Positions 1 through 8,851 of a stretch of 64,000 nucleotides of DNA are shown in pieces. The DNA is from an uncultured Muribaculaceae bacterium (GTDB lineage: Bacteria > Bacteroidota > Bacteroidia > Bacteroidales > Muribaculaceae): contig CANRPJ010000002.1 in NCBI GenBank assembly GCA_947632485.1, forward strand, positions 105,981 to 169,980, given 5' to 3'. Each line of letters opens with the position of its first letter. Positions within the stretch are counted from its first letter, which is position 1. The position numbers and the translations under genes are program-made. Below the pieces are notes generated by a model. That model saw only the letters and a list, made by a program, of their open reading frames with translations. It ran no database searches and was not told where the DNA came from.

Positions 1-2059
1 CCATCTGGAATGTGGGATTCTCATATACCTTGGCCAGAAACTCCAGAAGCACCTTCTGAAGTTTCTCGATACTCGTGGCCTGAAGCACATACTGCACTGG
101 CATACCGCCTCGGCGGGCGCCGAACGATGACTGCTGCTGCACGAAGGAGCGGGCCATCGTCTTATCCTTGATAGCCTGAGAAAGCCGCTCAGCCACCTCC
201 ATCTGCGAATAATCGCGGTCCTTAAGATCGGGCAGGGTGATGCGGATATTGCCTCGTCCGTTCCATACGCGGGCCGTGGTCGATTTGGCGTCGGGCACCA
301 GCGAATCGATCAGCTGGGCTATATCTTCGGTATAATCGCGCATATACTCATAGCTCACACCCTCAGCGCCGCTGGTATTGACGGTGATCTGAGAGCGGTC
401 TTCCATCGGGGCCATCTCCGAAGGAATAAGACCCCAGAGCAGATAGATGATTCCGAACATCACCACCATCAGGGGCAGCGACCAGATGCGGCGGCGCAGG
501 AACCAGTCGAGCGACCGGGCATATACCCTGTTGAGACCCTCGAAGAAGGGTTCCGTCTTGCGGTAGAACCAGCCCGGCTTCTCATGGCGCTTAAGAATGC
601 GGGTAGCGAGCATGGGCGTGATAGTGAGGGCGGCAAACGATGAGATTACCACCGAACCGGCCACCACGAAACTGAACTCGCGGAAAAGTCGCCCGCTCTG
701 ACCCTCCATAAAGACGATGGGAAGGAACACCGCCACAAGTGTGATCGTAGTGGAAATCACGGCGAAGAATATCTCTTTGGCTCCATCTATGCCGGCCTCA
801 AACGGCCGCATACCCCGCTCTATACGCACATAGATATTTTCCGTCATCACTATCGCATCGTCGACCACCAGACCGACCGAAAGCACCACTGCAAGCATGG
901 TCAGCACATTGATGGAGAAACCCGCGATAAACATTACGAAGAATGCGCCGACAAGCGATACGGGAATCACGATACATGGCACCAGAGTGACGCGCCAGTC
1001 GCGCAGGAAGAGGAAGATAATCACGATCACGAGCACAAACGCCTCGTAGACCGTATCCTTCACCTCCGAAATCGAAGCCCTGATGAATCGCGTATTATCG
1101 AAACTATAGCTATAGTTCACGTCTTTCGGCAGATCCTTCTTCATCTGCTCCATACGCTTATAGACGGCGTCGGCTATCTCGATATGATTGGCGCCCGGCT
1201 GCGGAATCACTACCACACCTACCATCGGCACACCATTCATCTTCATATAGCTCTTTATATTGTTGGCGCCCAGCTCGGCATGGCCTATATCGCTTACGCG
1301 CACCACTCTGCCATCATCTTCACGCAGGATAATGTTGTTAAACTCCTCCGGCGTGTGCATCTGACCCATAGTGCGCAGCGTCAGCTCGGTGGCGTTGCCT
1401 TCGATACTTCCCGACGGCAGCTCGAGATTCTCCTTGGTCACCGCATTGCGCACATCGACAGGCGTAATGCCATGGCCGGCCATCTTCACCGGATCGAGCC
1501 AGAGGCGCATGGAATAGCGCTTCTCGCCCCAGATCTCCACGCTGCTGACGTTGGAGATCGTCTGCAGCTGTTCCTTCACCGTGAGGTCAGCTATCTCGCT
1601 AAGCTCAAGCAAAGAGCGCTCATCGCTCTCGAGAGCCACCATAAGGATAGGCATGGCGTCGGCATCTGCCTTTGAAACCGTAGGCGGATCGCAATCGCGC
1701 GGCAGATAGCTTTGCGCACGCGACACTTTGTCGCGCACGTCGTTGGCTGCCGTCTCAAGATCTACCGACAGCTCGAACTCTACCGTGATATAGCTGAATC
1801 CCTGGCTGCTCGTACTGGTAAGCGAGCGAATGCCGGGAATACCGTTGATGTGCTCTTCAAGCGGCTCCGTAATCTGGCTTTCAATCACATCGGCATTGGC
1901 TCCGCGGTAGCTGCACTGAACCGTGATGATGGGATTATCTACCGAAGGATACTCCCTGACGCCGAGCATGAAATAACCGATCACGCCGAAAAGCACGATC
2001 AGAATCGTCAGCACGGTGGCAAGCACCGGACGCCTGATGCTAAGTTCGGAAATATTCAT
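1..2059 (-). CDS. RND multidrug efflux permease (partial, 3' end outside window)
   Basis: This is the inner-membrane pump of a tripartite efflux system, exporting drugs or other amphiphiles with proton influx. About 686 codons are visible; full-length HAE1 pumps have about 1,000-1,050, so the C-terminal third lies beyond the window edge. The protein begins MNISELSIRRPV with a first membrane helix at about residues 11-30, followed by the porter domain, then a cluster of helices from about residue 340. The motif GLVVDDAIV in helix 4 carries the paired Asp residues of the proton relay. It lies 6 bases after the stop of the adaptor gene, so both are co-transcribed. The substrate cannot be told from sequence. 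Confidence 0.95.
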   Translation of the reverse strand, partial: MNISELSIRRPVLATVLTILIVLFGVIGYFMLGVREYPSVDNPIITVQCSYRGANADVIESQITEPLEEHINGIPGIRSLTSTSSQGFSYITVEFELSVDLETAANDVRDKVSRAQSYLPRDCDPPTVSKADADAMPILMVALESDERSLLELSEIADLTVKEQLQTISNVSSVEIWGEKRYSMRLWLDPVKMAGHGITPVDVRNAVTKENLELPSGSIEGNATELTLRTMGQMHTPEEFNNIILREDDGRVVRVSDIGHAELGANNIKSYMKMNGVPMVGVVVIPQPGANHIEIADAVYKRMEQMKKDLPKDVNYSYSFDNTRFIRASISEVKDTVYEAFVLVIVIIFLFLRDWRVTLVPCIVIPVSLVGAFFVMFIAGFSINVLTMLAVVLSVGLVVDDAIVMTENIYVRIERGMRPFEAGIDGAKEIFFAVISTTITLVAVFLPIVFMEGQSGRLFREFSFVVAGSVVISSFAALTITPMLATRILKRHEKPGWFYRKTEPFFEGLNRVYARSLDWFLRRRIWSLPLMVVMFGIIYLLWGLIPSEMAPMEDRSQITVNTSGAEGVSYEYMRDYTEDIAQLIDSLVPDAKSTTARVWNGRGNIRITLPDLKDRDYSQMEVAERLSQAIKDKTMARSFVQQQSSFGARRGGMPVQYVLQATSIEKLQKVLLEFLAKVYENPTFQM

Positions 2060-2065
2060 CGTGCG

Positions 2066-3139
2066 TCAGTCTATTTTCTGAAGCGTCACATCAAGACCCT
2101 TGCGGAGCTGCAGGGTGCCGGAGGTGATGATGGTATCCCCTTCCTGGAGGCCGCGGAGAATCTGCACTTCGCTGGCGGTGCGGATACCCGTCTCCACATC
2201 TACCGGCTCCGCCTTGCCGCTGCGGTACACGAAGACCTTGTTGATACCCATTTCCGGCACTATCGCCTGCGAGGGCACTGCGATAGCATCTTCTATCTCT
2301 TTATTTTTAAGCGCTATATCCGTGTAGCGTCCCGGCTGCAGCTCGTGCGAGGCATTGGGGTAGAGCGCCCTCACGGTGAGCGTATGGGTACCGATATCAA
2401 GAGCTGACTCAGTAGCGTAGACCTGAGCCTTGAAAGGATCGAGATAGCCATCTACCTTAAAGTCGAGATTAGTGCCTTTCTGCACCTCCTTGGCATAGCG
2501 CTCCGGCACCGAGAACTCCACCTTCAGGGGATTCATCTTCGTGAGCTTCGCCACCATCGACGACGGGGAGGCATAGGCTCCCACAGAGAGCTGACGCAAA
2601 CCAATCACCCCATCGAAGGGGGCGCGCAGCTCGGTCATGCGGATATTAGCCTTCACATTTTCTATTTCCGCTTTCAGAGTGGCCAGTTCGGTGCGCACCT
2701 GCTCAAGAGCCTCCTGGCTCACAGCCTCACGGTTAAGCAGGGTAGCCTGGCGATACACTCTCGCCTCAGCCAGAGGAAGCTGCGACTCAAGCCTCTTAAG
2801 CTGCGCCTGGAGGTGCTCGTCGTTGACCTTGCCGAGAAGAGCGCCTTTCGTCACTACTGAACCCTCGCTGAAATTGAGAGCCGTGATTTTCCCCGACGTC
2901 TCAAACGCCAGATCCACCTCCTCGTCGGGCAGCAGTTTACCGGTCACGAGGATCTGGTCGGTGATAAGATGCGGCTTAAGCACCTTGGCATTGACAGCAA
3001 GCGACTTCTTGGTTTGCCCCGCAGCCGCCGGGGCACCATTCATCTCATTGTTTTTGTGAGGGGTGAGGCCATACCAGCCCCATATTGCAATGCCGGCCAC
3101 TACAAGACCTACAAGCCCCCATTTGAGGTATTTGTTCAT
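2066..3139 (-). CDS. RND efflux periplasmic adaptor (HlyD/MFP family)
   Basis: Periplasmic adaptor of 357 residues that links the inner-membrane pump to an outer-membrane channel. The start was set at MNKYLKWGLV, because the following 20 residues form the N-terminal membrane anchor; an upstream ATG at 3205 only adds a polar stretch without family likeness. Domain order is lipoyl-like half (around residue 75-100, EVDLAFETSGKI), coiled-coil hairpin (about 110-165, rich in Leu, Glu and Gln), second lipoyl half (LRAPFDGVIG), beta-barrel, and membrane-proximal domain. It is directly followed by the pump gene. The outer-membrane TolC-like partner is not in the window. Confidence 0.93.
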   Translation of the reverse strand: MNKYLKWGLVGLVVAGIAIWGWYGLTPHKNNEMNGAPAAAGQTKKSLAVNAKVLKPHLITDQILVTGKLLPDEEVDLAFETSGKITALNFSEGSVVTKGALLGKVNDEHLQAQLKRLESQLPLAEARVYRQATLLNREAVSQEALEQVRTELATLKAEIENVKANIRMTELRAPFDGVIGLRQLSVGAYASPSSMVAKLTKMNPLKVEFSVPERYAKEVQKGTNLDFKVDGYLDPFKAQVYATESALDIGTHTLTVRALYPNASHELQPGRYTDIALKNKEIEDAIAVPSQAIVPEMGINKVFVYRSGKAEPVDVETGIRTASEVQILRGLQEGDTIITSGTLQLRKGLDVTLQKID

Positions 3140-3276
3140 AGTGTCAGAAAATCGTGTCGACGAGGGAAAGTCCGTCCGTGATATTAGAGGCTCCGGAAGC
3201 CGCATGGTTTAATCCTTCCAAACACTTTTTTACAACTTTTTTCATCGCTGCTCCGGATTAGCCACATGCACAGCAT

Positions 3277-3300
3277 TTTGATAAAAAATATCTACCTTTG
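3277..3300 (+). promoter_or_regulatory. Putative promoter -7 box for rhodanese-nitroreductase operon
   Basis: TACCTTTG at 3293-3300 matches the Bacteroidetes -7 consensus TAnnTTTG, and its end is 23 bases before the ATG at 3324. A TTTG at 3277-3280 is only 12 bases upstream, closer than the usual 19-21, so the -33 part is not convincing. Confidence 0.5.
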
Positions 3301-3323
3301 GGGAAATTTCCAGAACTACCGAA

Positions 3324-4295
3324 ATGAAATTACTGAAATTTATCGCCTGCCTGCTTATGATTACCGCCGGAGCTTTCGGCCTCAAGGCCCAGCACAGCAA
3401 TGTGAAAACCGTGGATCCCACTGAGTTCAAAGCGCTTCTGAAAGCGGATCCGAAAGGGGTTATCCTCGACGTGAGGCGCCCTGATGAGTATAAGGAGGGT
3501 CACATGCCCGGAGCTCTCAACATCAACTGGCTCGATCCCGATGCGTTCAAGACCGAAGCCCGGAAACTTGATAAGGGGAAAACCATCTATCTCTACTGCC
3601 GAAGTGGCCGCAGAAGCGCCGAAGCAGCCGGCTGGCTCGCGTCGGAGGGCTATAAAGTGGTAGATCTGCGCGGAGGCTGGCTCGCCTGGGACCGCTGCTG
3701 CGCTATCAAAGAATCAGGAAGCTGCTCTCCGGCCGGGCAACAGGCCGCCGGATCAGTGCAGACAGCTGCTCGCGCGGCAGTGATCGATAACATCATGACG
3801 CGCCGGAGCATCAGGAAATACTCTGACAAGGCAGTGCCCCGCGATGTGCTCGACACGATTCTGAACTGCGGAATCAATGCCCCCAACGGGCGCAACCAGC
3901 AGGCCTATGAGGTAAAGGTAGTATGCGATCCGGAGTCGGCAGCCCTTCTCGCTGCTGAGGTTGATGGACTCTATAAGGCTCCTGTCTACCTGTTTATAGC
4001 CAACCGCACGGACTATGATATGTCGGCCATCGATGTAGGCCTGCTTTCCGAAAACGTATGCCTCTCAGCCTGGGCCTATGGCCTCGGCACGGTGAATCTC
4101 GGCAGCCCGGTGAGATCCATGAAGGAGAAGCCTGAGCTGCTCAAGAAATTAGGCTTCAGCGAAGGCTATGACCTCTGCCTCGCCATAGCACTCGGCTATC
4201 CGGAAGAGACTCCGGCCGCCAAACCGAGAGATGCCGGAAAAGTGCAGTTCATAAAGATTGCTGAGTTGCTCCCGCGATGCTCGACTACGCGATAG
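3324..4295 (+). CDS. Secreted rhodanese-nitroreductase fusion protein
   Basis: A 323-residue two-domain protein. Residues 1-22 form a signal peptide ending near KAQ. A rhodanese domain follows (about 28-125) with the active-site loop YCRSGRRSA, putting the catalytic cysteine at residue 92. After a linker with several cysteines, an FMN-type nitroreductase domain starts near residue 150 (MTRRSIRKY, the FMN phosphate-binding start of the family; later GINAPNGRN). Rhodaneses move sulfane sulfur; nitroreductases use FMN and NAD(P)H. The last 19 bases overlap a TSUP exporter gene, which suggests a shared role in sulfur handling; that role is inferred. A flavoprotein with a signal peptide is unusual. 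Confidence 0.85.
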   Translation: MKLLKFIACLLMITAGAFGLKAQHSNVKTVDPTEFKALLKADPKGVILDVRRPDEYKEGHMPGALNINWLDPDAFKTEARKLDKGKTIYLYCRSGRRSAEAAGWLASEGYKVVDLRGGWLAWDRCCAIKESGSCSPAGQQAAGSVQTAARAAVIDNIMTRRSIRKYSDKAVPRDVLDTILNCGINAPNGRNQQAYEVKVVCDPESAALLAAEVDGLYKAPVYLFIANRTDYDMSAIDVGLLSENVCLSAWAYGLGTVNLGSPVRSMKEKPELLKKLGFSEGYDLCLAIALGYPEETPAAKPRDAGKVQFIKIAELLPRCSTTR

Positions 4296-5020
4296 TCTGC
4301 CCGCTCGTATTTCTCGCGGGATTCGTCGATTCCATAGCCGGAGGAGGAGGTTTGATCTCGCTTCCGGCCTATCTTATGACTGGTCTGCCTCCCGTAGGCG
4401 CGATAGCCACCAATAAATTCTCTTCGTTTTGCGGCACCCTCGTGCCCACCTGGCGCTACGCCCGGCGCGGCATGTTTGATGTGGTCAGGTCGATACCTGC
4501 TATAGTGGCCGCTTTAGGTGGCTCCGCTGTGGGTGCAGAACTGGCTCTGAAGGTGCCCGGAGGGGTCTTCGACAAGGTGATGCTGGTGGTCATTCCGCTC
4601 ACGGCGGTATTCGTATTGAGCGTAAAAGGCATAGAGAGCCGCAAGAAGCCCTTCTCCGCGGCCGCTACCATGTGGATAGCCGCAGCGGCAGCTCTGGTGA
4701 TGGGAGTCTACGACGGATTCTACGGGCCTGGCACCGGCACCTTCCTTATCCTCGCGCTTGTCTACATAGCGCGATGCAGCCTCAATTCAGCCGCCGGAAT
4801 GTCGAAGATGATCAATCTTTCTACCAACGCCGCCGCGCTCGCCGTATATCTCTATCACGGCGCAGTGGCGCTTCCTCTCGGAATTGCGGCTGCCGTGTTC
4901 GGAATTGCGGGCAACTATCTGGGAAGTACCTTCTTTATCCGCAAGGGCAGCGGAATAGCGAAACCCGTGATAATAGCGGTGCTGACCATATTCCTGATTA
5001 AAATGATTTTCTTCCAATAA
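4277..5020 (+). CDS. TSUP family (TauE/SafE) sulfite/sulfonate exporter
   Basis: A 247-residue membrane protein with about eight predicted helices in two repeats. The first repeat has the family's Gly-rich loop FVDSIAGGGGLISLP and NKFSS; the second has YDGFYGPGTGTF and LNSAAGMSKMIN. TSUP proteins move small sulfur-containing anions or organic acids across the inner membrane. The start codon lies inside the end of the rhodanese-nitroreductase gene (19-base overlap), so translation is probably coupled. The neighbour makes a sulfur compound the likely substrate, by inference. Confidence 0.88.
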   Translation: MLDYAIVCPLVFLAGFVDSIAGGGGLISLPAYLMTGLPPVGAIATNKFSSFCGTLVPTWRYARRGMFDVVRSIPAIVAALGGSAVGAELALKVPGGVFDKVMLVVIPLTAVFVLSVKGIESRKKPFSAAATMWIAAAAALVMGVYDGFYGPGTGTFLILALVYIARCSLNSAAGMSKMINLSTNAAALAVYLYHGAVALPLGIAAAVFGIAGNYLGSTFFIRKGSGIAKPVIIAVLTIFLIKMIFFQ

Positions 5021-5060
5021 GAAAAAGGTCAATAATTGAGAGAATAAGGGATTTTTTCCA

Positions 5061-5068
5061 TAACTTTG
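5061..5068 (+). promoter_or_regulatory. Putative promoter -7 box for glycosidase operon
   Basis: TAACTTTG at 5061-5068 fits the Bacteroidetes -7 consensus. An ATTG at 5035-5038 lies 22 bases upstream as a weak -33 element. The coding start at 5120 follows about 50 bases later. Confidence 0.5.
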
Positions 5069-5119
5069 AGGTCGCAAGCCGCGATGCGGCAGCCTCAAAC
5101 AACTAAAACAACGATAGCA

Positions 5120-7132
5120 ATGAAACGATTACTACTGATTCCGACCCTTGCCGCGGCTCTCTGCGCTTCGGCAGAACAACCCCTTAAAGAATATTGGGAT
5201 CTGCGCCCCGATGGCGCGATCATGTGGGTGGTACAGCCCGGACAGGTGCATTCCGACCATATCGAGATGGCAGGAAAGCGCGTGGCTTCGGTGCTCCGCT
5301 ACGGTGTAGACACTACCGGCCGCTTTGAGCTCGACCGGGGTATGGTATGGCCGCTGCTGCGCACAATTCCCAACAATACCCACGCGAGCCTTATGCGCAG
5401 GGTGCGCTGGAACCCACTCGACCAGATCAGGCTCGGAAGGGTGCCTCTATCAGCTCTCGCTGAGAAAACCGACTCCATACGCCTCGGTATGGCCGACGAC
5501 GGAGCCATGACTGTTTGGTCGCAGATTCCTTCGCAGAAGCTCGATATCAAACGCACTGTGTTCCCCAGCGCCGAGCAGCCGACCTTAGTGGAATGCTGGA
5601 CCATCACCAACGGTGGCACCCGCAACGTGACTCTCGATATTCCTCCCTATGCCGCTGCTGAAACTACCGAGGAAGGTGTGCAGGGCACCTACGCCGTGCG
5701 CACCTGGATGGTCGATGCTCCGGGTAAGGTGACTCTTGCACCGGGGGAGAGCGTAGAGTTCGGAGCCGCCACCTCCGGCACCCTCAGCGGAGCCGAGGCG
5801 GCGAAAGTGGATCTTCAGGCTGAACGCCTCGCCCGCACCGCGCTCACCAATCAGCTCGCTTCTAATCTGGTGCTCAACACGCCCGACCCTGTGCTCAACG
5901 AAATGTTTGCCTTCGCCAAGCTCCGTGCCGCCGAAAGTATCTATGAGACGAAGGGCGGCCCGATGCACGGTCCCGGAGGAGAATCCTACTACTCAGCTAT
6001 CTGGGCAAATGACCAGGCTGAATATGCCAATCCGTTCTTCCCCTATCTGGGCTATGACTATGCCAAGAAATCGGCGGAAAACTCTTTCGACATGTTTGCC
6101 CGCTATATGAACGATGAATGGAAGCCCATACCGAGCTCAATCATAGCTGAAGGCACCGACTACTGGGACGGAGCCGGCGACCGTGGCGACGCCTCGATGA
6201 TAGCCTATGGCGCCTCGCGCTATGCACTTGCCAACGGCGACAAGAAGGTGGCCGAGCATCTCTGGCCGCTTATCCAGTGGTGCCTTGAGTTCACCCACCG
6301 CAAGATCAACGCCGAAGGTGTGCCCGCCTCCGACAGCGATGAGCTTGAAGGCCGCTTCCCCTCAGGAGAAGCCAACCTCGCCACCGCCTGCCTCTACTAC
6401 GATGCCCTTCGCTCCGCCTCCTACCTCGCCACCGACCTCGGCCATAAGAAAGAGGCCGCTACCTACACCAAGCAGGCCGACGACCTATACAAAGCCATCA
6501 TCAACTATTTCCCGGCCAATGTGGAGGGCTACGATGCCTACGCTTATTATAAAGGCAACGACAAACTGCGCGCATGGATCTGCTGGCCTATGCTGATCGG
6601 CGCTCCCGGCGCGCAAGGAGTATGGGAAGCGCTTTTCTCACCCAAGATGTGGACCCGCGACGGAATCCTGACCGAAAGCGGCGACAAGACTTTCTGGGAC
6701 CGCGCCACCCTCTATGCGTTCCGCGCCGCGCTCCAGACGGCTCCCCTGAGCCAGGTGATGCCTTATCTCGAGGCCTTCTCGCGCCGCCGTCTGCTCGGCG
6801 AGCATGTGCCCTACGCTATCGAGGCGTGGCCCGAAGGCTCGCAGCGTCACCTCTCGGCTGAAAGCGCACTCTACGCCAGGATCATGACCGAAGGTCTGTT
6901 CGGAATCCGGCCAACCGGTCTGCGCTCATTCTCGCTCTCTCCCCGCCTGCCTGAAGGCTGGAACCAGATGAGCCTAAATAAAATTGACGCTTTCGGAGAG
7001 AAATTTGACCTTAATGTGGAGCGTGAGAAGGGCGATAAGCTGCGCCTTACAGTGACCTACGGCGACGGTAAGAAGATTACCAAAAGCTTCAATCAGGGTC
7101 ATACTGTGAACATCGCTTTCCCGAAGAAATAA
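5120..7132 (+). CDS. Secreted (alpha/alpha)6 six-hairpin glycosidase-like protein
   Basis: A 670-residue protein whose start was set at MKRLLLIPTL because this gives a clean signal peptide ending near ASA; an in-frame ATG at 5066 overlaps the promoter box. An N-terminal beta-sandwich (about 20-240) is followed by an (alpha/alpha)6 toroid with GPGGESYYSAIWANDQAEY and EGTDYWDGAGDRGD, acidic residues typical of six-hairpin glycosidases, and a small C-terminal beta domain. It probably cleaves a glycan in the periplasm. The exact GH family and substrate are not recognised with certainty; rhamnosidase-like families share this fold. It begins a four-gene run that ends with an alpha-galactosidase. 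Confidence 0.72.
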   Translation: MKRLLLIPTLAAALCASAEQPLKEYWDLRPDGAIMWVVQPGQVHSDHIEMAGKRVASVLRYGVDTTGRFELDRGMVWPLLRTIPNNTHASLMRRVRWNPLDQIRLGRVPLSALAEKTDSIRLGMADDGAMTVWSQIPSQKLDIKRTVFPSAEQPTLVECWTITNGGTRNVTLDIPPYAAAETTEEGVQGTYAVRTWMVDAPGKVTLAPGESVEFGAATSGTLSGAEAAKVDLQAERLARTALTNQLASNLVLNTPDPVLNEMFAFAKLRAAESIYETKGGPMHGPGGESYYSAIWANDQAEYANPFFPYLGYDYAKKSAENSFDMFARYMNDEWKPIPSSIIAEGTDYWDGAGDRGDASMIAYGASRYALANGDKKVAEHLWPLIQWCLEFTHRKINAEGVPASDSDELEGRFPSGEANLATACLYYDALRSASYLATDLGHKKEAATYTKQADDLYKAIINYFPANVEGYDAYAYYKGNDKLRAWICWPMLIGAPGAQGVWEALFSPKMWTRDGILTESGDKTFWDRATLYAFRAALQTAPLSQVMPYLEAFSRRRLLGEHVPYAIEAWPEGSQRHLSAESALYARIMTEGLFGIRPTGLRSFSLSPRLPEGWNQMSLNKIDAFGEKFDLNVEREKGDKLRLTVTYGDGKKITKSFNQGHTVNIAFPKK

Positions 7133-7171
7133 GAACTAATTGATTTATACCACCTTTATCTCTTTACAACC

Positions 7172-7783
7172 ATGAAATTCGCCGAACTTTCAAACCGCGT
7201 TTTCGACGAGTCGGTAGCCGCGTACCACACTACGGATCATGTCGACGCACCGCAACCTACGCCCTATGAGAAGGGCACCCCGGAGGCTGTGCTGTTTGCA
7301 AAAAACTGGATTGATGCCGTGCAGTGGCATCTGGAAGACATTATCCGCAATCCCGACATCGACCCTGTAGAGGCGCTCGCGATAAAGCGGCGGATTGACC
7401 GCAGCAATCAGGATCGCACCGACATGGTTGAGGAGCTCGATACGTATTTCCGCGACAAGTGGGCGGGCGTGAAGCCGGCTCCCGACGCTACCATCAATAC
7501 TGAAAGCCCCGCGTGGGCGCTCGACCGGCTCTCCATTCTCGCCCTCAAGATCTGGCACATGAAGGAGCAGACCGAACGCACCGACGCCGACGAGGCTCAC
7601 CGCGCCCGCTGCGCGGCTAAGCTGGAGGTACTCCTCGAGCAGCGCAAGGACCTGACCGAAGCGATCGATACGCTTCTCGACGATATAGCAGCCGGCCGCA
7701 AGCACATGAAGGTCTACAGGCAGATGAAGATGTACAACGACAAGGATACCAACCCGGTGCTTTATGGCAAAGGGAAGGCTTAG
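7172..7783 (+). CDS. DUF4254 family protein
   Basis: A 203-residue, mostly helical, probably cytoplasmic protein (no signal peptide or membrane helix). It matches from memory the DUF4254 family of Bacteroidetes, with conserved patches such as QWHLEDIIRNPDI and RIDRSNQDRTDMVE. The function is unknown. Its last 20 bases overlap the glycosyltransferase 9 gene, a pairing typical for the family, so a role in lipopolysaccharide or glycan assembly is likely but inferred. Confidence 0.85.
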   Translation: MKFAELSNRVFDESVAAYHTTDHVDAPQPTPYEKGTPEAVLFAKNWIDAVQWHLEDIIRNPDIDPVEALAIKRRIDRSNQDRTDMVEELDTYFRDKWAGVKPAPDATINTESPAWALDRLSILALKIWHMKEQTERTDADEAHRARCAAKLEVLLEQRKDLTEAIDTLLDDIAAGRKHMKVYRQMKMYNDKDTNPVLYGKGKA

Positions 7784-8828
7784 GCGCGTGCTGGCCGTGC
7801 GCTTCTCCGCGCTCGGCGATGTGGCGATGAGCATACCGGTGGTCTACGATGTATGCGTCTCCAACCCCGATGTGGAGTTCGTGATGCTGACGCGTAGCCA
7901 TGCGGCCGGGCTTTTCATAAACCGTCCGCCTAACCTTACGGTCGAAGCCGTGAATCTCGACGAATGGAAGGGACCCGGAGGCATGTGGAGGCTATGGCGC
8001 TCGCTGAATAAGAAATATGGATTCGAGCGAGTGGTAGACCTCCACGATGTGATCCGCACTCGCCTGCTCGGCATCGCCGCCCTTTTCAGCGGTGTAGGGG
8101 TTTCGCGCCTTCGCAAGGGACGCAGAGGCAAGCGCGCTCTTACGCGGCGCCGCAATAAGGTGCTTCTGCCGCTGGTAAGCAGCCGCGACCGCTACCGGGA
8201 GGCTTTCCACCGCGCCGGATTCCGGCACACGGAGAAATTCAACTCCCTGTTTGAAGAGAGCGCTCCCGACCCTGCACTCTTCGCTGCCGCCACGCCGCCG
8301 AAGCAAGATGGCGAGCGCTGGGTGGCGATAGCTCCCTTCGCCGCCCACAGAGGCAAGATCTATCCCCTCGACCAGATGGAGGAGGTAGTGGCCGGGGTGG
8401 CCTCTGACCCCAACACGCGGATCTTCCTGATGGGCCACGGTGAGAAGGAGACAAGAGTGCTGGCCGACTGGGCGCGGAAATGGCCGCGGGCGGTGAATGT
8501 AGCCGCTCTCGGACTCGGGCTCAAGGCGGAGCTCGCCTTGATGCACTATTGCGATGTGATGGTCTCGATGGATTCGGCCAATATGCATCTCGCCTCGCTC
8601 GTAAAGCTCCGTACCGTAAGCATCTGGGGCGCCACTCACCCCTATTGCGGCTTCCACGGCTGGCGCCAGAAGAAAGCGGATATGGTGCAGCTCGACCTCG
8701 TGTGCCGCCCGTGCTCGGTTTTTGGCGACAAGCCCTGCATGCGCCATGACTACCAGTGTATGCGCGCCCTCTCGCCGAAGCTGATCCTATCGCGCATAGC
8801 GCAGCCGGAAAAGAGAGATAACCTATAA
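7764..8828 (+). CDS. Glycosyltransferase family 9 (heptosyltransferase-like)
   Basis: A 354-residue cytoplasmic enzyme of the ADP-heptose:LPS heptosyltransferase family. The N-terminus VLAVRFSALGDVAMSIPVV is the family's hallmark first strand and loop. The C-terminal half has PFAAHRGKIYP and MVSMDSANMHLASLV, with the S/D pair that binds the nucleotide sugar, then WGATHPYCGF. It should transfer a sugar to lipid A core or a related acceptor. It overlaps DUF4254 by 20 bases and is followed within 24 bases by a GH27 gene. Confidence 0.9.
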   Translation: MAKGRLRRVLAVRFSALGDVAMSIPVVYDVCVSNPDVEFVMLTRSHAAGLFINRPPNLTVEAVNLDEWKGPGGMWRLWRSLNKKYGFERVVDLHDVIRTRLLGIAALFSGVGVSRLRKGRRGKRALTRRRNKVLLPLVSSRDRYREAFHRAGFRHTEKFNSLFEESAPDPALFAAATPPKQDGERWVAIAPFAAHRGKIYPLDQMEEVVAGVASDPNTRIFLMGHGEKETRVLADWARKWPRAVNVAALGLGLKAELALMHYCDVMVSMDSANMHLASLVKLRTVSIWGATHPYCGFHGWRQKKADMVQLDLVCRPCSVFGDKPCMRHDYQCMRALSPKLILSRIAQPEKRDNL

Positions 8829-8851
8829 GAACCGACTAAACATATACCTAC

